Shown here piece by piece: positions 10,458-22,549 of a stretch of DNA of 64,000 nt; position 1 is the first letter of the stretch; each line of letters starts with the position of its first letter. The DNA comes from Strongyloides papillosus. Lineage: Eukaryota; Nematoda; Chromadorea; Rhabditida; Strongyloididae. The stretch lies in the NCBI GenBank assembly GCA_005656395.1, contig SRSI01000068.1:744001-808000 (forward strand). Direction: 5' to 3'. The translations under genes were made by a program, and so were the position numbers. Below the pieces are notes generated by a model. That model worked only from the letters and a program-made list of their open reading frames with translations. It made no database searches and was not told the DNA's origin.

Positions 10458-11871
10458 ATCTATTTATATGAATATTTACAGTAACTTTCTTCCTCATTCA
10501 AATGTTTTTCCTCAATAATAACACATCTTATAAGCATGTTAAAAAAATATATAATATTTCTAGTATAATCATCTGAGGATAAGATTTTAAAAGACTTTAC
10601 CATATTATTGTTTATACTATAACACTTTACAAATTTTTCTAATATATTAAATAACAAACAATAGTGATCCGATTTTTCTAATCTCTTAAAGGATAATAAA
10701 TTTTCACTCAAGAAAAATATTATTTGTTTCTTTTTTTCATATCATGCGAAACGAATAAACGGAAACGACTTAAAATTGAAAACACTAAAAAGTTTATAAA
10801 TTAATATTTCAAATTATTTCCATATCAATATTAGCAGCAATTTCAAAAAAAAATTGTCGTGGGATGTTTCTTTTGTGTTATTCCAATGAATTAAAATTAT
10901 AGACGCATTAAACATTTTTACAAATAATTTTTTTCTTTATGTTTTATTAAAAGTTTCCAACAATAATTAATAAAAATAATTGTTAATGAAATTACTGAAA
11001 ATAAAAGAAAAAATAGTAAAGATGATTTTCAGAGTAATGATATCACTTTAAAAAGATCATAAAAATCAGTTTTTTTTCTACTTCAATAATAAAACATTTG
11101 CATTGAAAAAAATAAGGGTTTTATGATTATATGTTTAGAAATTGTAACTAAAGAAAACGTGTAATATTTCATTCGCTATTCATAAAATTAATAATACTTA
11201 AATAAGAGATGGATTAAAAAAATTGTATCGGTCCCTTGAATGTTATAAAAATTAATTAAACTCTATTATTTATATATTATAATCTATTAAATTTAATCTG
11301 TTGTTTTGTATAATTAATAAAACAACTAAAAAATAATTATAAAGTAATTATGAAATGAAAATAAAACACATTTTTAATAGTATACAATATTTGGTATTGA
11401 ATGTTATTTTTATAGTAACAATTTACCATTGACCAGAAAACTTAATGGCAAATTAGACTTCACAATAAAAAAATGAATTAAATTAACATTTAAACAAATA
11501 TTAAGAGATATTTATTAGATTTTTTTGTAAGACAAATATTGGACAATCGACATTTGATAGTTGTATTTTAATCACATTGATAAATACCAATGTTATAAAA
11601 AAATACATTTACCATTTGAATTTAATATATAACGTGTTGTAATAAATTTATACCAATTTACTTATAAACAGTAATATAATTAATATAAATTATACCTACA
11701 GATATTTGAATATGTAGATGATACCAAAAATTATTGGTTATTGCATATCAACTAAAATTTTTTACAATTTTATAGCTCTACAGAGTGCTTTAAAATATAA
11801 TTCTGTTTTTTTAATAAAATAAATTTATCATAAAATTGTCTATTTATACGAAGCAAATTTTCCATAAAAAG
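10458..11871. other. gene-free AT-rich stretch
   Basis: Intergenic. A minus-strand open frame of 83 codons (10460-10711) begins with TTG rather than ATG and is explained by chance. Nothing else recognised. Confidence 0.5.
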
Positions 11872-13928
11872 ATGAGTGATGAAATTTTAGAAAAACTTGG
11901 ATTTCGAGGAAATTGTATTGAAAATTTTGTTTTAGGAAATAAATATACTGTAAGATATTTCAATAAATTTTTTAATAATTATTTTAGATTCCATATTTAA
12001 CAATTCCACAACATGCATATTTTAAAGTAGTAAAAGTTATATCACCATCTTTAATTTTTATAAAATTACTAAATGATGTCACTGTAAATCTAAATGAATC
12101 AATTAATATGGAGTATCACAAAAAATTGAATATTGAAGAAAAATTTTATTATAATACGGAAAATTTGAATAATAATGTATGTGAAGGATTTTTATATCGT
12201 TATTGTCTTGCACCTATCAATGATAAAGAATATGGAAGAGGACGAATAGTAAAAGAAGCTCTCCAATTAACAGATTCCAAAACCTTGATTTCTAAAAAGT
12301 TTGTAAAAATTTTCTTTATTGATACAGCGCAAGAAGGTTGGTTTAGTATTGACTCTTTGTATGAATTGCCCGTTGAGAAATACTTAACACCATGGCAAAT
12401 TGCACCAATATCATTGTATGGGATAATACCATCGATAAAAAAGAATATAAATTATTGGAATGAAAATATCTGTAATGAATTAAATAGTATTTTAAAAGAT
12501 ATAATGTTTATCGAGGTTATTAATAAGAATTGTGGGAGCATAATAACATCCGTAAAAATGATAGGATATACCGATTTGAAAAGATTAGTAGGCAAGGATA
12601 TAGGAGCTCAATTATTCTGTAGACTTCCTTTGGATGTTGATTATGCACAATTTCCTCCTTCAACATTTTTTTTCAATACTTTTAATGAAATTTTAAATAA
12701 TAACAAAAAGAAATTATTTAATGATGATATTCCATTTATTGAGATGACTAATAATATCGAAAAACAAGGAAATAATGATAGTTCTATTGTTGAAGAGAAG
12801 GATAATATTAAAGTCATTAAACGTGAAAAAATAAAAGAAAAAAAACAATATTATGATATTAAACCGCCCGTACAGACAACATTAGGAGTATTATCTTTCA
12901 ATTCATTTCTTAATTGTTATAAAAATATCGATAACATCATGGAGGAAGCAAAAAAATTTTGTTCTCCCCAAATACCAATTTGGACAAAAAGATTACTACA
13001 AAAATTCAACTATATTGGACCAGATAATAAAATGTATGTAGAATTACTTCCTTTTGAGGAAACATCTTACGGTGAAGAGATTGTAAAAAATCCATTAGAA
13101 TTACACGGGGCATTGTTACGTTATCAACCAGAGGATGTTGTTATTCGGGAAGATATTTTATACAATACACTTGAATTGGAATATTATAGTGAAAGATTGG
13201 CATTGCAGAATAAACTTAACTTTTTTTATTCACAACCAGGACATTTGTGTCCACTAAATCAAGCTGAAGTTGTGAGAGATCTAAATAAAGGATATTGTGT
13301 TTATGGAATATATTTTACCATTAATGATTATGGTATTCTTATTGCTAATCGTGTAGAAATATTATCAGTAGATATGGTAAATGATGCCCAAAGTAATTCA
13401 AACGAAATATTAGATTATGAAAATATGAATAATGAAGAAAATTTTGATATTTTCAATACTGCAAAAATTCGTTTTCTTGATTACGGCGGTATTGTTACTG
13501 TATCCGTAAAAATGTTATCAAAAATTCACACTCAATTTTGTTTTTTACCCCCATTTTCAATTCAAATTAATCTAATTCCATTAACGAAGAAAATTTATAG
13601 CATTGCAACAGAAGAAAACAGAGAGTTTATATTAAAATATTATGATTATTTTAATGCTGCGGTTGACTTAAAAACACCAATGCTTGCGATATTTGATTCA
13701 CATCAAGGAACACTAAGAAAAAAGAGAAATGAAAATTATGTTGCCTTTTTTGAAAATAATTGTGAATGGGAATATAATCATGTTATTAATGTCTCCAGCA
13801 TGCAGAGACTTTTTCCTCGGGGAATACCAATAGATATGACTATTGATTCGTACCTAAATTTTCTAGAAAACACTAAAGAGGAAAAAGTAAGTGATGTTGA
13901 TGAAGAGATATCCAGTAACATTGTATAG
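11872..13928 (+). CDS. double Tudor-domain protein (EKL-1/ERI-5-like)
   Basis: Exons 11872-11949 and 11988-13928 (38-nt intron, phase 0) encode 672 aa. Two Tudor-type modules are visible. The first, around residues 90-190, has KFVKIFFIDTAQEGWFSI followed by LYELP and a PWQIAPISLYGIIP segment, the usual Tudor strand pattern followed by the extended SN-like part. The second, around residues 480-560, has YGIYFTINDYGILIANRVE and AKIRFLDYGGIVTVSVKML, containing the classic FLDYGG core. Between them lies a charged Lys/Glu-rich linker. Two-Tudor proteins of about this size in nematodes include EKL-1 and ERI-5, scaffolds of RNA-dependent RNA polymerase complexes in small-RNA silencing. That assignment is inference from architecture; the Tudor call itself is firm. 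Confidence 0.8.
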
Positions 13929-13972
13929 AAAATTTAATTTTTAATTGTTATTTTAATTTTTAAATAAAGTTT

Positions 13973-13978
13973 TACTTA
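13973..13978 (+). terminator. candidate poly(A) signal of the Tudor gene
   Basis: aataaa about 45 bp after the Tudor-gene stop codon, in the narrow 96-bp gap before the convergent potassium-channel gene. Confidence 0.6.
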
Positions 13979-14024
13979 ACAAAAAAGATAAATATGAGAT
14001 CCATTTAACGGTTAACTTTTACTT

Positions 14025-16227
14025 TCAAGAACTTCTTTCTTTATCTCCAAGATTTTGAGCAGATGAAGGCCTTTTCGGCGAATGTGTCCTTAATTTCAAA
14101 TGGTTATCACTAGAGCTATTGTTATGTTTTTTATTTAGTTGTGTTGATGTATGTGAAGGTGACATAGATCTTGGAGTTGTAATATGAACACTTTTATCAA
14201 TATTATGAACATCAAAAACGCTTTTTCGTCTAGGTCCTAATTTATTTACAGTTAATTGCTCAATTCTATTCCATTCTTCTTGATATGTTTGGAATAATTT
14301 ATTGGCATCTCGTGCATATTTTTCTTTTTTTTCACGGAAACGTTTTGGTTCTATAAATATAAGTAATATAAATAAAATACAAAAAGTACCTTTATCATCA
14401 TGTGTAACAATTGTTGTAACCGTTGGAGAAGTCTTTTTAGAAGGTATTTCATCATCTTTTTGTATTGTATTATTACTATCTTGTAAAATAATTAATTTAT
14501 CATTAGTATCATTTAAATCAAATGTTCCAATATTAAAATCATTATCTATAGGAACAAGTGATTCAGAACCTTTTGAAAGTAGCATAGGTGGTAGGTCAAA
14601 TAATGTTTCCTCAGGAGCTTGAATATAATTAAAATTTATTCCTGATGGCACCCGTCTTGCTGGAAATTCAAAAAACTAAATAAAAACAAAAAAATAAACT
14701 AAAAACGTGTGTCTTAAAAACATACTTTTTTATTTTGATCCTCAAAATCATGAAGACTTGAATCATCTCCACAACTTGGAGTCGTTGGTTGAATAGGAGC
14801 TATTTTATTAAATTTTAAACTCCAATCACTTTTAATGCTTGATTGTTTCATTAAACAATATCCAGAGCTTCCACTTGGTAATAAAGGAAGCTCCTCATAT
14901 GACATCGGAGGCATTGGAGGTGGTGGTAAATCATCTTTTGTAATTACTAAACTATTATCATTATAATAATTATCATCATCAACTTCATCATCCATATGAG
15001 GTATACTCATATCATCGAAACTTTTCCTTATTCTTCCATCACAAAAAATATGTTCATTTAAATCTGGTGGTGGTTCTCTACCTTCGTTTATAGCAATGAC
15101 TCTTTCTACTACATTTTCTAAATTCATATGCGCAATTACATTTGGATCTACACCACACTTTTTTGTTACAGCCACTAATAATTCTTTTACTTTCATTTGT
15201 TTACCACCAAACCATATTTTTGTTGTCGCTACATTCTTCATTTTTCTTCCGAGATAATGAAGTTGTTTCATATATTCAGATCCAACATCGATAGCTATTG
15301 TTGTTATTGCAAGACCAATACAGACATACAAAAATGTAATTGGCAATAAATGAACATTTTGTGGGACTAATTGCCCAAAATCTATAGCAGTTAGACAGAG
15401 AAAATTATAATATATACCATTTAAAAAATCAATCCTCCCATTTAATCCTGGAAGTAATAATGCACCGAAGAAAACATATAGAAGAAATATTATTAATAAA
15501 GCAAACGCTGTTACACCAGCAGATGAACTTTCATCATCAGAATCACTTGATTCTGAATCATTTTCATTTGAAAGTCCATCCAATTCACCATTTTCATGAT
15601 CAATATTTCCATTAATATCTTCTTTTCCTATAATACCATAATTTACTCCTTTCGATTTTACACTTTTTCTTCTTTTTGCTCTTCTTCTTATAATCCAATT
15701 TTGTAATTTTTTTCTTAGAATTTTTGCAAATTGATTCATGTATTGACCGATATTCGCAATAATAATCATTGTTATAGGGATTCCACATATACCATATACT
15801 ACACAAAATAATCTTGCAGATGTAGTTACAGGAGCTATTCTATTGTAACCTAATGTAGTAACAATTCCAAAACCATATAACGTTGCTGTAACAAATGTCC
15901 ATTGAGATCTTGCATCAGTTTCAACTAAAAAACATGCAAGGATCAATGAAATTGTTTCATTTGACTTAGCAGCCGTTTTATTTAATGATGAGTAAAAAAT
16001 CTATAAATTAATATTATAATTATATAACAACTTACATCTTCAAGACATTTAGTTTTTTCCGTAAGTTCTTCTCTTCTTTTTATTTCAGTGGCCTCTGATT
16101 CCAATTTCAGAAACACTAATCCACCAACAAATGCATATATAAAAACCAAAAAAAGTAATGAGATATGAAGTGTTATTGGTTTCGCTTTCTGAAAACCTCT
16201 TTTACCATCGGAATGTGTTGTTATCAT
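14025..16227 (-). CDS. TWK-type two-pore potassium channel with altered filters
   Basis: Four exons on the minus strand: 16227-16036, 16000-14726, 14675-14390 and 14350-14025. Introns are 35, 50 and 39 nt and the product about 692 aa. Domain order: TM1 (LHISLLFLVFIYAFVGGLVF), an extracellular cap with an NKT/NET glycosylation-like stretch, pore 1, TM2, an acidic intracellular loop, TM3, pore 2, TM4 and a long polar tail. Pore 1 reads TTLGYN at residues 112-117 where T-I/V-G-Y-G is expected. Pore 2 reads TAIDFG at 267-272 where T-x-G-F-G is expected. Each filter has therefore lost one glycine. The TM2-like segment FCVVYGICGIPITMIIIANI is typical of nematode TWK channels. The last intron is 39 nt, in frame and without a stop, so retention would add 13 residues. 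Family is certain; ion selectivity is not. Confidence 0.9.
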
Positions 16228-17595
16228 TTTTTATTTTTCCTGTGACCTACTTAATAATATAGGGTATTTTTAAAAAGTAGCATATATAAAATATGGTCAG
16301 GAGTATAGTAAAAGCCTCAAAAAAATAGATAAAACTAATTTATACTGTTTGAAATATTTAGAATGTGTATTTTTATTGTATGTGAAAATGATAATATTTA
16401 ATACAGAAAATATTCTATAAAACAACAAATTCAACTGATAATAAAGTACAACAATAAACAGAAAATATATAAAATAAAGATAGATTAGACTGTATTGTTT
16501 AGCTATACTTAATCTAAGATAATAATAAACTAAAATTTTTAACAACAATATTTTTTAGAAATATAAAATTAATTCTAAATTCTTTTGTCATCAACGTATT
16601 TTAACTCGCAATTTTTATATATATCTTAGTATTTACTCACAGTGATGTATTGCAAAAAACAAAAAAAAAATTCTTTCCCTTATCATAAAATTTTCAAAGG
16701 AATTTAAATAATTATAATGATAGAAAAAAGTTCTAAAAGAAATTGTTTGGTAACAATAAGTGAAACTTACTCATATTTTGTACAATTCATCCTTTTTAAA
16801 GAATTCAATGCACAAGGGAACAGTTGTATATTTTGATGAGTTGAATCATTAATAGAGATGAGTAGTAAAAACGAATGGTGATTAAGATTTGAAGAAAAGA
16901 ATGATAAATAGAATGATGGAAAATATTTTACGGAATTAAATGTAAAAAAGATTTTAATTAACTAATCTTTAGGGACTCAGCTATTCATTTTAAAAATTAT
17001 CCCAGCTTTTGATAAAAGTGCATTTAAAAAATTTTAAAACTAACCTGAAACTGTGAAGATTCTAAGAATCCAAATGACCGACTCAACCAATCAATAAATA
17101 AAATCATTCTCTTTTATTTATTTTTTTAATATATCTTTACAAATATTTAATTTATCTTTAACGTTTATCTTTTATTGTTTCCAATTCATTGTTTTTACAA
17201 CATTTCAATATTTCATTTTCCTTTAATAACTTTTGTTGGAATGTTTAAAGTACTAAGTAGAAAATAAAAATTTATAAATCTAAAATTGAAATTTAAATAG
17301 ACCATAATATGTTTTTAATTTAAAACTCCCGTTGGAATTAAAGGAATACTTGAAATATAAAATTTGCTTTTTTAGTAAAATTATTAATCAAAACTTTATT
17401 AGAACTACTTTTTTTATGAAATATTTAGTTCACATATTATTATTAACCAAATTTTATAAAAGCATTATTTTATGTTTAATAAATTTATCATTTAAAAACT
17501 TATTATTTCTCATAATGGAGTCATAATTTAATTTACAATAAATATAAATTCTTTTATCAAGAACTAATTACTTTTAACTGTAGCGTTGGACACAT
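16228..17595. other. gene-free stretch upstream of the K2P gene
   Basis: 5' flank of the minus-strand channel gene. Open frames at 16297-16548 (minus) and 17332-17526 (plus, TTG start) show hydrophobic, low-complexity translations expected by chance. No convincing feature. Confidence 0.5.
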
Positions 17596-17877
17596 ATGGC
17601 TTCAAATTTTCATTTTAGATACCATAATAATTTTAATAAAGAATTGTTAGAAATAAAACAACAAATGGTTAGTAATGGATTCATACAATATATAAAACTA
17701 TTGAATATATATGTATATACAATAAATATAAAGAATTTTGGCTTTGTTTTTACAATTTATCACAAAAATTGTAAAGTTGTATATATGATAAATTATAACA
17801 CCAAATGGTTAAATGAGAATAAATTAGTTTTAATGCTTATTAGAATTTTAAAGGAAGCATTAAAAAAGGTTTACTAG
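17596..17877 (+). CDS. possible small orphan ORF
   Basis: Single-exon frame of 93 codons starting at ATG (MASNFHFRYHNNFNKELLEI), mixed polar/hydrophobic and ending LKEALKKVY. No signal peptide or known domain. One or two frames of this length are expected by chance in the window. It is listed only because it has an ATG start and balanced composition; it could equally be an exon fragment or nothing. Confidence 0.2.
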   Translation: MASNFHFRYHNNFNKELLEIKQQMVSNGFIQYIKLLNIYVYTINIKNFGFVFTIYHKNCKVVYMINYNTKWLNENKLVLMLIRILKEALKKVY

Positions 17878-20676
17878 AGTCCGTCATACAAATAATTTGC
17901 CTTATAATACAATAGTCATTGAATTATGGAAGTAATTATAAAATGTTTCTAATATGTAAAAAAGTTTCATAGATACGTTTTTGACTAAAATTTTTCTACC
18001 ATATTATATACGAAATAAATTTTCAAAAATTAAATTTCCTTGTTTTCAAAGATCAATTAGATATATTATGATTTAAAGAATACAATAAAAAAAGAGAAGA
18101 AACTTATAAACAGCATTAAAATGATTATACATTTAACTTAAATATATTAAAAAAGTTTTAAATTTTTATAAAACTTAACTTTTTAAACTTTTAATCTAAA
18201 GAGCTATTAATAAACTTTTATATGAAAGATTTATAAAGATGAACTTTATAGATTTTTGTTTCTTTTTTATTATTATCAAGATATAAATAAAACGATATGA
18301 TACTTTAAGAAGTAATTCTTTTTTTTCCATATAATGTTGTATCTGAATATCTTCATATAGTTTTATTTAAATATTATCAGTCAAAAAAAATTTTTCCCAT
18401 TTTAAATAATGCCTAAAAGAATGAAAACACAATGAGATGTAAAGTGAAAACACAAAAAAATTAACTAAATAATAGAAAATTTTAATAAGTATTATTCTTT
18501 TTACCATTTACAATTTCGGATTTTTTATTTGTTTAAAAAATGTTTAAATTCCAAAATATTTACAAGAATTGTATGTTAATTAATTTAACGTTATCTCTTT
18601 TTTTTAGTATAAACTATGGAAAATACAAACAAACTTAATCGAGTTAAAAATATTTTGCCTACAATCTTTAACTTATACTATTTTTTATAAAAAAAAGTAG
18701 TTCAAATATATTAAATCAATTTTTTCAACAATTTCCATATTTTTGAGTAAGTAAATGTCAAAAAATATAATATAAAATACAATATATTTATCAAAGTTAA
18801 TGAATGATTTTTTTAACAACAATACTTTGCAGACTTTATCAAATTTTTTAATTGGTACTCAGAAAATTAAGTTTTGCCTGGTAGTAAATCTATTACATAT
18901 TCAGTATTCTTGTATTTTTTGATTGATAAACATGAAATTTTACATAAACAATTTCATTTTTAAAATTGATAAATAACAATTTATTTTTTCAATATTCATA
19001 AACTCAATGGAGCATTGAGGATAAAAAGATTTATGATTACTATTATTATTTTAAAAATGATTTATAATAACACTATTTACTTGTTACAAAATTTAAATTA
19101 CCTGTTTTAATATTTAATAAAAATGTGTTATAATATATTAAAAAATAAATAAAGATAAAGTACATTTTACTAATATTTGTTAAAATTTTAATGAAGTTAC
19201 AATACCCATATTAAAAAAATAGTATTATGTTTGATAAAACAAATTGTAGCATATATTAATTATTAAAACGTTTCAAATCATTAAATTTTAGAGTACTTAA
19301 AATTTATATATTGATAAAATATACTTTGTTAAATAATGAATATACTTCATGATTATATTTTTACATTAACTAAAATCATTTATCATTTTTATAAAGTCAA
19401 AGAACTAAGTGATGAAAACTTATCAACGCTATTATATCAAAACTAATTTATTTTACCTAACCTCCGACATTTCTTATTTTATTTATATTATAGTATTTAA
19501 CATAAACAATTATTGTAAGAAGTTCCATTAAAGTAAACTTAGATTTTATCAAACTAAAAATTTAAACAAAACAAAATCTTTTATAGTTTTTAGAAATATT
19601 TAGAAAAAGGTGGTATAAATTACTGTATAATATTGAAAATTTATAGTTAAAAAAAAGTAAAATAATTTGAATGATATTACTTGATAACTTACAACTTATA
19701 CTTTTTTCATCATTTTTGTGTCTCCTAAACATCAAGATTAACGAAATTTAAAACAATAATATTTATTAACATATTTATTCTATTTAAAATTCGTATATTT
19801 TTTACAAAACATCTTGTTTATTTTTTTAACAAAATATTTTAATCTGATTTATTTCTAAATTTTGAAATTTTAATCGTTACACCATCTTTATTCTGATTAT
19901 AGACATTTATAGGAATTCCCCCTTTTTGGTAATCATTTGTTGATTAAAATATTGACAATTAGTTTAACTTATTATTATTTTTCATAAATATTTATATTGA
20001 AATTATAATACTTGTTAAGCTTTATTTATTTTTATCGTCAAAAATATTTTATTTTTGTCAAAATTTTATAGTGTAACTAATTCTACTTAGAACAAAAATT
20101 TACATTAATAATATAATTTACTTAACCATTTACACAAAGTTATTACAAATATCTATGTGGTACTTATGATTAGCCAATATTGGTCCTTGAAAAATGAACT
20201 TAAAGAGACGATAATATTAAGTTTTTTAAAACTTTTCTTAAGTATTAATTACATCATTATAATCAACTCGTCAACAAATTCAATTTTTTTAAAATTTTAA
20301 ATAAATAAGGAAAATGTATTGTCTCACTTAAAATTAAGTTATTTTTAAAAAATCATTTACATATCATCTTCATTTTTGTAATCTTTAGTATACTAAATAA
20401 ATTGACAAAAGATACACATTTATTGACCAATGAAAATAACCTATTTAAAGTGATATGCTATAAAGACTTGTCACTAAAGTAGGAGTGATTTTTAAAATGT
20501 ACCTGATCATCAACAACTTATTTTAATTTTTTATCTTGTAATATATAATAAAGTAACCAAAATTTTCTCTTTTATTCAAAATTTTTTTTTCTACATTTCT
20601 GTAATATTAGACTTTTATTTTAAAAGCAATTAATAAATATTTTAAGAATTTTTACTTTAATAAATTAATAATAATA
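17878..20676. other. gene-free AT-rich stretch
   Basis: About 2.8 kb of very AT-rich unique sequence with many homopolymer runs. No exon, RNA gene or tandem repeat recognised. The 3' end is the presumed promoter of the ZIP gene. Confidence 0.5.
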
Positions 20677-22445
20677 ATGAATGACACAACACAATTAACA
20701 CAACTGCTTAATATAAATGAAACACATTATCCCGAACACTCTCAGGCATTAGCTGCAGCTATATTTCCTAAACATTTTTCATATGACTTTGAAGAGGATC
20801 CTGAGCCAGAACTTTGGGAAAGTAAGTTTATATATCTTTATTATTTAATTATTTGTCTCAAAAATTTAGCTTGGTTGTATGGTCTTTCCTTAGCAATGTG
20901 TTCTGGATTCGCTGCACCTATAGGTATAACATTAGTTCCTTTGCTACCAAAACAAATATACGAAAGAATAATGACTTTTCTTGTTGCATTAGGAGTTGGT
21001 GCAATGTCAGCGAGTTGTATTTTTTTGCTCATACCACAGGCATTTCAAATAACGTCATTGCATTCGTTTAGGTATATCCACAAATGTTGGTTTTTACTCA
21101 TTGCAATATATATGTTTTTCACTATTGATAGAGCCCTCCAATTTTATGTTGCTATAAAAAGAGTAAGTTGCAAATTTTATCAATTAATGTTTTTTTAGAG
21201 AAGAAATAAACGTCATGTTCATATTAAAGCAATAGCAGCAGTTTTAAGTCCATTTGATAATGAGAAAAAGAAAAAAGAATTAAAAGAAGAGAATGGCAGA
21301 AGAAAATCAATTCTTAAGAATAGTTCATTAAATAAAAATGCAGATAAAAATATTAAGAGTGGTAATTCAAATGATTATCAAAAAAACCAAAACATTACAG
21401 TAATTGATGTTGATGAGCATGATACAACATCGTTACAATCAAAAAATAACGAATACTCTAATCAAACAGTTACATCAGAGAACAGTATAGAGTACAAAAG
21501 TATGTAGACAAATTTGTGTATTTTTAAAAAAAATCATTTATTAGTGTGATAGTAATAAATCTTGTATAATTAATTATTTTAGATAGTGAGGGTATGAATT
21601 ATTATGATTATACCAAAACAGCTGTACCATCATATATGTCTGATGATGAAGATGATCAAGATAATAACTTTGACAATTCAACAATCAAAAAGGAATGGCA
21701 GTCTCTTAAAAACGATCTAAATATTGCAACATTAGGAAATGCACTTGTTAGAACATTATCACAGAGAAGGAGAGTTGGAATGATAAGAGAGGATCAAACT
21801 CATTTAGATGGCATTGTTTTTAATGGAAATAATAATATTCATATAAATAAAAGGACTTCTTTAAAAAATACACCTACCACAAAAAATTATGATGATAAAA
21901 TGAGTTTAGATGTATGTGTTGATGTTGTTGAGAAGAAAGTTTTGAATACAACATCACTAGAGGTATCAACTGTTGTATATATGATTTTATTTGGTGGAGC
22001 AGCAAATAATTTTGTTGATGGAATGTCTACTGGAGCAGCATTTTCAGATTCAATTCAAAAAGGTTTTAGTATTGGATTGGCTGTATTATCACAACAATTT
22101 CCTCAAGAATTAGGAACTCTGGCTATTATGATAAAATCAGGTTTAGGACTCAAAAGAACTTTATTGCTGAATTTAATCCCGATTTTTACGGGAATTGCTG
22201 GTTTTTCAGCTGGAGTTGTTTTAGATAACATCAATGACACATTTGATGATGAAGTTTTCGCTATAAGTGCTGGAATGTATTGTTATATATTTCTAGGAAC
22301 ACTTATTCCAGAATTAAGAGATAGTTTTAATGAAATTTTAGAAAAAAGTTTATTAGAGGCTAGTCTAGTAAATGCTTTACAATATATTGGTTTTATTACC
22401 GGTATCGGTTTAATGTATATGATTAGTATTTTTGGTAACGATTAA
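20677..22445 (+). CDS. ZIP (SLC39) family transporter lacking key metal ligands
   Basis: Exons 20677-20821, 20870-21162, 21199-21499 and 21583-22445 keep frame across introns of 48, 36 and 83 nt, giving 533 aa. Layout: short N-terminal extracellular part, TM1-TM3 (GLSLAMCSGFAAPIGITLVP, then VGAMSASCIFLLIPQAF), a long acidic/basic cytosolic loop, then TM4-TM8. This is the ZIP architecture, nearest in style to the LIV-1/ZIP8/ZIP14 group. The metal-site helices are unusual. TM4 has NNFVDG (residues 388-393) instead of HNFxDG. TM5 has QQFPQELGT (417-425) instead of (H/E)ExPHELGD. TM3 ends IPQAF instead of IPEAF. Intron 1 is a multiple of three and free of stops, so it could be retained. Fold is certain; zinc transport is doubtful. 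Confidence 0.9.
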
Positions 22446-22549
22446 ACTTTATTAATATAGACATTTTTATTTTATTGATCTCCAGATTTAAATTTTTTTA
22501 CTATATAGATATATTGTCTATTTTAATTTCAATAAAATTAAGTTTGCTT

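Noticed and set aside
10460..10711. 83-codon minus-strand frame abutting gluconokinase
   Set aside because: Begins at TTG, has no upstream exon that joins in frame, and this length is expected a few times by chance at this base composition.
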